A stretch of 64,000 nt of DNA, from contig AP031351.1 of assembly GCA_037833965.1 (NCBI GenBank), positions 20,658,501 to 20,722,500 of the forward strand, in the 5' to 3' direction. Position 1 is the first letter of the stretch. Every line of letters starts with the position of its first letter. Source of the stretch: Marchantia polymorpha subsp. ruderalis (taxonomy: Eukaryota; Streptophyta; Marchantiopsida; Marchantiales; Marchantiaceae). The notes beneath the pieces were generated by a model. It was not told the DNA's origin, searched no databases, and saw only the letters and a list, made by a program, of their open reading frames with translations. The position numbers and the translations under genes are program-made. This document shows positions 54,800 through 64,000 of this stretch, piece after piece.

Positions 54800-57378
54800 T
54801 TGCGAGAAGGTTTCACCAAATTCATCGATGGAAATTCGTACACTTCTGCCTGTACCTGTGGCAAAATTTGTACGCAATAAAGGGCTGTGAAATTTGAAAC
54901 GGAACTACTCGACAAGTGAAAAATCGTTATCACAAATTTGAGGTGTGTCACTTGCTTCGCATCGATGGCAAATATATAGTTTCGACATATTTTTTCTCTA
55001 GTTGCATTGCGCTCCTCATCCAACCAACTCCCATACGATGATTTTTTTTCCCTTGCATATAAATGTTTCCAGATTTCGAATTTCACAGAAAAAATATGCA
55101 GATCAGTCTTTTGAATAAAGACATTATTTCACAAAGGAGGATAACTTTCGTGACTAGCACATGAGATTCTCTAGATTGTATCAACTTAATTCCTTTTGAC
55201 GTTAAGATACAACTCAATCAGTATATCATTGTTAAATTTGATTTAGAGATCGTGGTATTGACTTCATTTATAATTGGTCAAAATAGTGTTATCATGGATC
55301 TAACTCACCCAATGCAAATGAAGTATAGATGCGATTTCTTCGATTGTAATGTAGATAACGCTATGGAGATGGTGACGATATCGTCGCCATCTCTTTCCGC
55401 TAAGACGGTTCATTTTAAATCTCAATCAAAATAATGCAAATATAGTATGCAGCAATCCGTTGTGACTTTGGTTGTTTACTTGTCCTTGTAAAACGACTTA
55501 TGTGTGATTGTCTCGCTAGCTATCTGCCGCTCATGTTCATGATGGGGTAAAATTCATTCATATCATTCCAATATTTACTCTAGATATATCTACATTTGTT
55601 TAAAAATTACTCTGAACTGATCTTTGCAATAAAATAATATAAGCATCAACATACAATAAACACAAACAAATGTTTATCAGTTCCCTATCAATATCGAGAT
55701 AGTGAAACTTGATTGGCTTGTGGCTCGGTGAAGGGTACATGTATTACTCCTCAAGTCATCCATTCGATTAGTTTCTATGGTACTGCATCTTCAATCGACG
55801 GGTTTACATCCACTTAGCGGCGAGATCGCGATAGCCCGTGGATGCATGATCCTATGTTCTGATGCATTAGAGAAACTGTGAAAGGATTTGTAATTGAGTA
55901 AAAAATGTAATTACAACATCAAATATGACAATCCTTACAATTTTATGTATGGACAAAAGACAGCAGTGAAAAATAAAACACAACATGAAATTAGTAGACA
56001 CTACAAGCATATGCAAACAATAAGCAATAGTCCTGCAACATTATAACAAATAACTGGATGAATTGTATTTGAGCCTTCCGAATCGTAAAAATTCTGAAAC
56101 TTAAATTTTCATGTAGTAAAATGAATACTAGTAGCAAACAATTACTACAATATTTATTTGTTTCAATGAAAAAATCTTAGCAAAACTGTATTGCCATGGT
56201 TGACTTTCACACAATCTTGCATGTATATCAATCTATTTGTTGTTTGACATTATGTGTAATGACATGAGGTTTTTGAAATAAATAATACTAGTTTTATGTG
56301 GATTTTTGGAATTGATTGATATAATTCATGTTTACATCTTTGTTTCTTTATAAAAAATATTTAAAGTTAGTAATTGAATAAATAAATATTATTTTATCTC
56401 AATTGTGGTACAAATAGATAAACTAAGATTTTGTGTGACTCTTATAAGGTATTTATCTTTCTGGTCAAAGTCAAAGGTTAAATTAATTTATTTGCAAAAT
56501 AATATAACTTTTGAGAATATAATGAAAGTTCACTTGAATTGAAATACATCTATATTTAATACTAAACTATTGCTCAAATTTTTGTTTACATAAGGCAAAG
56601 ATAATTCGCTTGATTCAAGGTTTGTATTCAATTCAACACATGATGAAAATGACTTACGCATCGTGACTGCTTGACCTTAGCAAAAAAACGTAAATTTTAC
56701 AATCGTGGCTTTTGATATTATACTTTCTATTTGCAGTCCATTTTTCCCAAAGCTATATTGTTTTATCCGAAATTAAATTAATGAAAATTATTGGTTGATT
56801 ACCTTGTTAAAGTGTAATTAAATAAAATCAGAAAATGGTTTTGCTAAATCAATGGGAAAAACTTGCTTCAAGGAATAGTGATATTGTTCTATCCAACCCT
56901 AACATGGTTCAAAAGTAATTTTGAAATGTGATGTTTTGTTTTCAACTTACTCACTAATTATCACATTCAATTTGTAATTAACAAGCTTAGAGATTGCTTA
57001 CTTGTTGTTTTAAATTGATACAATTAAAGTTTTTTCTACCATGTATCTCTGATGTGACGTGACGATTGTGATTTTTTTCTTATAAATCAATCTTATTTCA
57101 ATTTTCAATCATTTATATTTCAACTTTTACTAATTGAAAATAATTGCATTTTTTCAAATTTTGGAAAATAAATAAATTTTAATACACTTAACAATGATAC
57201 GGATTTCAATGCATTCAACATTAGTTTATCAATTCAATTATTGATGTCAAAATTTTATTTCAAAAATTTGAAACAAATTGGAAGCTTATGAAACATCAAT
57301 CTTTAATTATTCTCAAAATAATTATCCTTAATTTTATAATACATGATAGGACAACAAAATATATTGTATGAAAAAATG
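54800..57378. other. AT-rich intergenic DNA
   Basis: No gene is supported. A near-perfect palindrome centred on GATATC lies at 55366-55393. The ORF at 55252-55434 includes this palindrome and has no known motif. Confidence 0.5.
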
Positions 57379-57632
57379 TGTTGAGGTTAACTCTAGTTAA
57401 GGAGTAACCTCAGGTTCTAGCTATTTATAGCTAGGACGGTCGTCTGGACTGGGAATATATACCTCGGGTCTCACCTTGTACAGAGAGTCTTTTCGTGACA
57501 AGATCTGAAGTAAAGGTGCTCGTGTTCTTGGTGGACGTAGCACTCTCCCTGAGGGTGAACCACGTTACATTGTGTGTGTCAAGTATTTCCTGTCACTGGA
57601 GTGTTTTGATGTTACAAAGTGCTTGTTACGCA
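57379..57632 (+). mobile_element. LTR-like block related to the 32.5 kb solo LTR
   Basis: It starts TGTTGAGGTTAACTC, the same as the block at 32455, and continues with related sequence. It has a TATA-like ATATATA near 57449 and the motif GTGAACCACGTTACATTGTG near 57556-57575. The 3' border is unclear (a CA at 57632 is possible) and no target-site duplication is visible. No internal sequence adjoins it. Confidence 0.65.
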
Positions 57633-57639
57633 GTACAAG

Positions 57640-60600
57640 TTGAAAATGTAATACTACATGACATGTATCAAAAGTTAAAGTAATTACCAAAAAAATCCTA
57701 AAGACAAACTAATTTCGTTAACATAGAAATATTAGATGGAAAATATTATTTTCACAATGTATTTGTTCGTTTTTTCCTTGTAATGTCATTGATTTTCCCT
57801 ACATTGTTTAAATGTTGGTAATCGATTGTGGAATATTTTTTCATACATCAAGCTTAATCATAGATCTAATAATTGTAGTTATTTTTTCAATATGCAAGTG
57901 ATGTGAAGAATCACAGATTGTGAAATATTTAAAATTCTAAGATAATTGTTAGTAGGAATATTTAAATATATATATATCAAAATCATTGAAAGCAGGAAAA
58001 AAATTCAGAATTTTCATTCCACATAAAATAAATATTTATTTATGAATTTTCTTGAAAGAGATTGATAATCATGAATATATCATGTGAAACAAAAACTATT
58101 CAATACATGTGGAGCAAATTCAATGAATTGAAAGACTTTTTTAATGTTGAAAAGCATAATAATAATCTATAAAAGTGTTAAAAAATCAAAGGTAATAAAT
58201 GAGTGTTAGTTCATACAATCAAAGCTTTCAAAATGCAAGTCAAATGAGTCAATTCATTCATTTATTAAATTCACAATTTTGAAATTTAACATGTTGAATG
58301 CAATGCATTCATGTTGAAAAACTAGTTTTGTTTCAGCATAGACTCTCATGACTTAAACAATAAGTTGGAAATCAATATCATTATACAGAATGAGATGCAA
58401 TTTTTTGTTGAAATCAAATTAAAAGTTCTTGAGGCTTTGAAGCAAGTTATGAAATGAATATTTGGTTGATATAAAATGGATGTAAAAATCTGAAAATAGC
58501 CATTTTCTTATGTAAATGTTGGAATATGGTTATATGATATAGTTTTGAAAGTGTGTTTTAAAAAATAAATATATTAAAAACTAGAAATTGTGTAAATAAT
58601 TATTATTTTTATCTCAATTAAGTTACATGTAGGAAGCAAACAAGTTTGGATGGCACTTATCTATTAATTTTCTTGGTATTCACGATCAAAATTTGCAATA
58701 TTAATATGCATTTTCATCATAAATTAACTTCAAAACGTAGATATAAAAAATTCCAAATTTTGATAAAAAATAATTAAAAGAATATTAATATTGAATTTAT
58801 TTACAACATTTTCATTAGTTTTAGCAGAAATTCATTTATGGATGTGTAATAAGTTTTTTAAAATATGACTTAATTTCATTTGAAAATTTTTTAAAAAAAT
58901 TCCTATTTAAAAATTTTCAAAGAGGGTTTCAATTGATATTTTAAGATTTTTTTACTATTTTTGTTCTTATGCATGCAACAAATTGAATTTTCTTTAACAT
59001 AACATAAGTAAATCACATTTATAAAAAATGTATAAAATTTGATTATTTTTATTGTAAATATTATTTATATCAATTCTTGAATTTTTATATCAATAATCTT
59101 TTATCGATTTTCTTAAGCTGCCAAAGTTTTAAGTGTTTCGAAATAGCATAAATTTCATTTAAAAAAAATCTGCTCAAATATTTTATCACAATTGTCTATT
59201 ACTAGAGATAATATCTATCATATTTTGAATCACTCAGGGTATTTTGTTCCTGAAATTTATGTTGAATTCATACGTTGTCTTAAATGTGTTCTAAAGCCAC
59301 TTATAAAATAAACCATAATTCATATTCATCTCTGAAATTGTGCATCATATATCAATATTTGATAAATATACAACTCTATTTGTGACAAATAATTTGAAAT
59401 TTACATTTTTCCTTTATATTATGGATAAAAATACTTTAATAATGATGAAGTTTTGTAATAAATGTTGATATGATGTATGAAACTTATTCAAGCACTTATT
59501 TCATCGAATTAACTCAAACAAACCACAAAACACAACAAAATCCTCAAGAGTGTTTTTGTGATCCCATTTTTTTAATTTTTTTTTTATAAATATAGAAAAT
59601 AAACGAAGAGAATTTGACATTTCAAAATTCAAGTTAAAATCACAATAACTAATAAAAATTTTTTTTTCTTATTCAAATTATTGCACAATATAAATATTTA
59701 TTTATCTTTCAAAGTCATATTCAGTTTTATAGAATATAATTATTCCTAAAGGTTGCTTTTAGCATGAATTTTAAATAGAAATCTTGTGAAAACAACGTGA
59801 CATGTCTTTCAAATTTTTTATTTTCCAATAACAGAAGTTTTTATATATTTCAATTTAAAAATCTATGTATTTTTCATTCTGTTGAAAATAAATTCAAATA
59901 AAAACATGATATTTTTTTACTCAAATAAATATTCATTTCCAAACACTAAATTTTGAATAAAAATACTTATCTATAATAATAAATACAATTTAAAAATTAT
60001 ATATCGTAAAAGGCTACGAGTATTTTAATTTTAATTAACTTGCATCACATTACCAATTTTATGGTTCTATGGATGAGATAAAACTTTGCTGGAACATATA
60101 TTTGATGATTGTTGGAATTGAATTCACATAATTAATATTAAGAATTATTATTTTAACATATTTAAAAATTAATTAATTATTTAAAAATTCATTTTTTTCA
60201 TTTTTTTCAAATTCAAAATCTAATATATTAAATATCATGATAGGATAATGCAAATATCTTATATGTGAAAACTTTATTTTGTGATTTGAGGTATAACTTT
60301 TCATATAGATTAAACTTATCATGTGTATGTATTAAAGAAATAAAATTTAAGTGTTTAAATTCATGGCATTTTTTTTGAAATTAAAATTATCATAATAACA
60401 TGAACAATTTATATTGAAACAAGAGCAATGAAAAAAAATTATATTTTTTTTCTTTTTGAATGTAATTTGAATTTAATAACAACATTGTGTATATCACTTA
60501 ATATTTGAAATTAAGCGAGATCATAAATAAAATAAAGTTTGAAACTTTGAGCTTCTTTGTTAATAATTGAAAAAATTGCATGTGTAAAAACTACGTTAAG

Positions 60601-60820
60601 TTGTATTGTTTATTACATTGAGTAATTAGTGATGTGTTTTTAAATATATCATGAAACTCATACCTTGTTGTTTGATTTTTTATTCAAAACAAACGTCATG
60701 TCAAACATATTTGATGTTATTGTGAAGAGAGCTAGGGTGCGCCAAATCACATTAAATCCATGCGTGCTATCATTATTATATGCTTGTCTTTGCTTGTGTA
60801 TGATGTCAAAATTTTTTACC
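57640..60820. other. Very AT-rich DNA without genes
   Basis: No ORF with recognisable content is present. The last few hundred bases before 60824 probably belong to the 5' LTR of the following copia element, as a degenerate CCAAATCACATTAAATCC resembles the copia U5 motif, but the LTR start cannot be placed. Confidence 0.5.
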
Positions 60821-63800
60821 TACAAATTGGTATCAGAGTGAAAGACAAGACAAGAGAATATGTTTGAAAAGTCAATCGGAGAGCATGTTCAACAAATCTC
60901 TCATTTGTCAAAAAGATTTAATTGTTGTAGATAGATCAGTATCAATTTACATTCGGCTCAAAATTCAACAACAAGATCACATAGAGTGATCATCGTAGAT
61001 AAGAAACGTCAAAAGTACCAATCAAACCAACGTATGAACGAGAGAAGTGTGATTCACATAGCTTTCACACTTTTGGCAAAATTTTGCTAGTGTCAAATTC
61101 TAAACGATTTAGGTCAAATTTTGGAAGTCGGATACACGTTGAACAAAAAGATTGATTATGTCTTGTAGTTTGCACTCGACAATGACATGCACAAGAAAAT
61201 TCAAGGTTCTTTTTTCACAAATGTGATTTCTCTACTTGATTGAATTGATCAAATCTATTGAATTGGAGTCAAAATTGAAGTTAGCAATGATCAAATCAAT
61301 CAAATTGAAGATCAAATAGGTCAAGAGTAGATGGTCGGAGCAGGATCACAGGTCAAAAGATATAGACGTCAAGTAGGCGATAAGAGAAGGAGGGCGATAA
61401 GAGAAGAAGGTAGAAAAACTTTGTACGATCGTTCAAACCTGCCAAAACTACACAAACTTGCAAACTTTTGAATCTGGTCAAACTTGTCAAACTCGCTCGA
61501 TCATTGTATGCAAATCCATTGATCGTTGGATAGAAGAATAATGAATTGTTGGATGAATTACATAGGACTTGTGGACGGAGAACAAAGGATGTTTGTTGTC
61601 TATAATTGACTATTATACAATTTTTTAAGAAAAAATATTATTCAATTAAATTTAAAACTACTCTTATGATTTTGTAAAGCATTGAATACATATTGGGAGG
61701 GTTAACAAATGAGTGAAAAAGAATATTTTTTCACACAAACACTTATAGGCATAACTTCAAGCTTTTGCTAAAACAAAATGATAATCACTTAGTTCGAAGG
61801 AGAAGTATATGAAATCGTCAAATACAACAGACGTGGTGGTTATCTTTTATAATATAAACAAGTGGAGGGTCGTGGAATTTGGCAAAATGTTGAGAGCAAA
61901 ATTGTCAAACTTCAATGACAAAGATTGGATTGATTTTCAGAAACAAGCTATAAACATTGTAATACTTCATTTATAACTTTTGATCTTGAAGCAAGTTAAT
62001 AAATATGACAAATGCAATATTTTTGTTTGAGGCTCTTGAATATCGGTTTTATGGCAAAGAAATTTCAATGAGCTGTATGATTTTTTGTAACTAATGAACT
62101 TCAAGATGAAAGATTCTTGCACAAAGATCCAAGATCACATCGATGCATTTTGTGAACTTTTTATTGATTATCAAAATCTTGAAAAGTAGATATTTAATGA
62201 CAGTAAAGCTCTTCATCTCTTCAGTTCATTGCGTGAATCTTACTAGTCTTTATCATGTGTCTTGCTTCATCATTTTAGGCAAATCATCACTTACAATGAA
62301 TTTGTAATTGATTTGTTGACTGATGATTTGCAGCAAAAATGATGATATCATCTGCTTCATACTCTTATATCGGTACGACAGTGAATGTGATTCAATATGT
62401 GTCACATTCACGGAATGACAAGGTTGATAAGCGTTTTTTATTTGAATATAGATTTAAGTTTTTGATGAATCATTATAAAGTAAGACGGTGATGTGTTGAA
62501 GATATGGCAAAAGTGGCCACGTCAAGAAGGAATGTCACTTGAAGATCAAATTTGTTGATTTGTCATCAGTAAATATAGCTTAAGATTTTGATTGTGAGCA
62601 GTATGACTTACTAGGATACAAACTATGATGTTAGAGTTATGATCTATGCAATTTCTAAAGTTGTTGGTGATATGAATTATAGATCGTGCTTATCTCTATC
62701 ACATACGTTATGTTAGTTCGGTCTTTTTTTCAATATCAAACGGATTAATTTTTATATGGATGATTAATCGTGTAAGGTAAAGTGTATTAGATTTGTATTA
62801 TTTTGCATGTTTGATGAAGTCAAATATACATTGATCCAAGTAAAGTTTATATCTAATATGAAACAAAAGTTGATTTTTCTTGAAATGTTAGATTCAAAAC
62901 TACTTGAATGAAACTCTAAAAAATACATGATTGAGATTAGCATACGTGATAAAATTTTCTTTAAAGTTCATAAGCATAATAATCTATAGCTGCTAAAATT
63001 CAACACCATATGTGAGAGAATTAACCTTATTAAATCACAAATTGACATGTCTCATGTGTGGCATTCTATGTTATGACACATGAGTTATAGTAACATGTAT
63101 CTCCTAGACTAGAGGAGAGAAAATAATTAATTATCATTAGCAAATTTCACTTAGAGTTTTGCAAACATTATATCTTGTTTAAGCATACGACAAGACTTTG
63201 GTGTTGGATTTCAAAGTTCCAAGAAATTACTCTTAGAAAATTTATATTGTGTATACAATTGTGCAAATAAATTTTGACTAATCATTAATAAATGTATTGA
63301 TGATTTGTTTGCGTTGATTTTCTCACACACAAATCTTAGGTTATTATCATTTTCAAAAGTTGGTAAATCCAAGTTGAGTTAGGTTTAACACAAGATGACA
63401 TATTTGTGTACAAATAATGTAGGTTTGTATATTTTAGAAGTGTTTTAAAAGTAGTGCAAAGAGGAAGAGATTACTTGCTATTTCATTACGGTTTACATTC
63501 TCCACTTCTTGAAAGTATTAATCAAACAGTAATAGAGAAGTTGTGTAGTATAAACCAATATGGTTTATCATATGATTTTTGGGTTAATTTTTAATATCTT
63601 AGTGCTTTTTATAAATTTTATTTATTAAAGTGCAATCAATTTTATGACATTGTTTGAATTGAGTCACAAACGTATGTTGGATTATAATCGTAATTATTTT
63701 TTCATTTGTAAGGCTTTTGTTTCCACATTCAAGAAAATTTAGAGTCTAGGGAATTACTATTATAGTATTTTCAAAAGTATGTTGGTGGTTTGAGATTTCG

Positions 63801-64000
63801 TACAAGAAAAAAATGTGTACTATGATATAACTTTTTCACCTATAGCATGATATGCTGCAATTTGTCTAGTTTGTGCGCTGAATGCAATATTGATTCATGT
63901 TATGAATCAGATTGATGTAATTCTAACTTTTTTCTATGTCTTTCTATATGAGGAAATCTGCATGGAATAATAGTTACTCACACATACAATAATAAATTTT
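60821..64000 (+). mobile_element. Decayed Ty1/copia element, 5' part, + strand
   Basis: A primer-binding site TTGGTATCAGAG (complementary to the 3' end of initiator tRNA-Met, as in many plant copia elements) lies at 60827-60838, just after an LTR end in CTACA. Gag-like sequence at about 61880-62340 reads NFNDKDWIDFQKQA and TKIQDHIDAFCELFIDYQNL with stops. The zinc knuckle at 62494-62535 has a stop after its first Cys and Tyr in place of its second. A GAG-pre-integrase block WHSML-x-HMSYSNMYLL follows near 63055-63110. Integrase pieces are FCKHYILFKHTTRL near 63160-63200 and the remnant of RTDNGGEY...YCKEEGI near 63408-63475. The element runs past the window end. No functional product is expected. 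Confidence 0.8.

Overview
The window reads as nuclear DNA of a land plant. It holds three multi-exon genes with spliceosomal introns: an NADPH-dependent double-bond reductase, an ILR1-like auxin-conjugate amidohydrolase and an HDA15-type histone deacetylase. They are separated by very AT-rich DNA with decayed Ty1/copia retrotransposons and LTR-like pieces. Exons and promoters are much richer in GC than the intergenic DNA. The sequences look plant-like but not closely like flowering plants, so a bryophyte such as a liverwort or moss is my guess; this is inference, not proof.

Layout. 1-5000: unassigned ORFs, then AT-rich DNA with a long inverted repeat. 5000-9950: the reductase gene on the + strand, with a GC-rich promoter, a TATA box and a probable 5'UTR intron. 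9950-15900: gene-poor and increasingly AT-rich, with a short LTR-like piece. 15940-20820: rearranged copia fragments in both orientations. 20820-24170: gene-poor, with a hairpin. 24171-26774: the amidohydrolase on the - strand, followed by its repeat-rich upstream region to about 27900. 27900-39900: gene-poor, with one solo LTR near 32.5 kb and a GC-richer unassigned pocket at 35.2-36.8 kb. 39936-54093: the 17-exon HDA15-like gene on the - strand. It has a 7.2 kb intron, a probable GC-AG intron and a near-perfect palindrome in intron 1. 54094-54800: its promoter side, with a possible short divergent gene. 54800-60800: AT-rich DNA with another LTR-like block. 60820-64000: the 5' half of a decayed copia element on the + strand, running off the window.

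The three genes do not form a pathway. The reductase acts on reactive or phenolic enals, the amidohydrolase releases auxin from amino-acid conjugates in the secretory system, and the deacetylase acts on chromatin. All exon junctions were found by reading splice sites and checking that codon phase was preserved; each gene model closes in frame.
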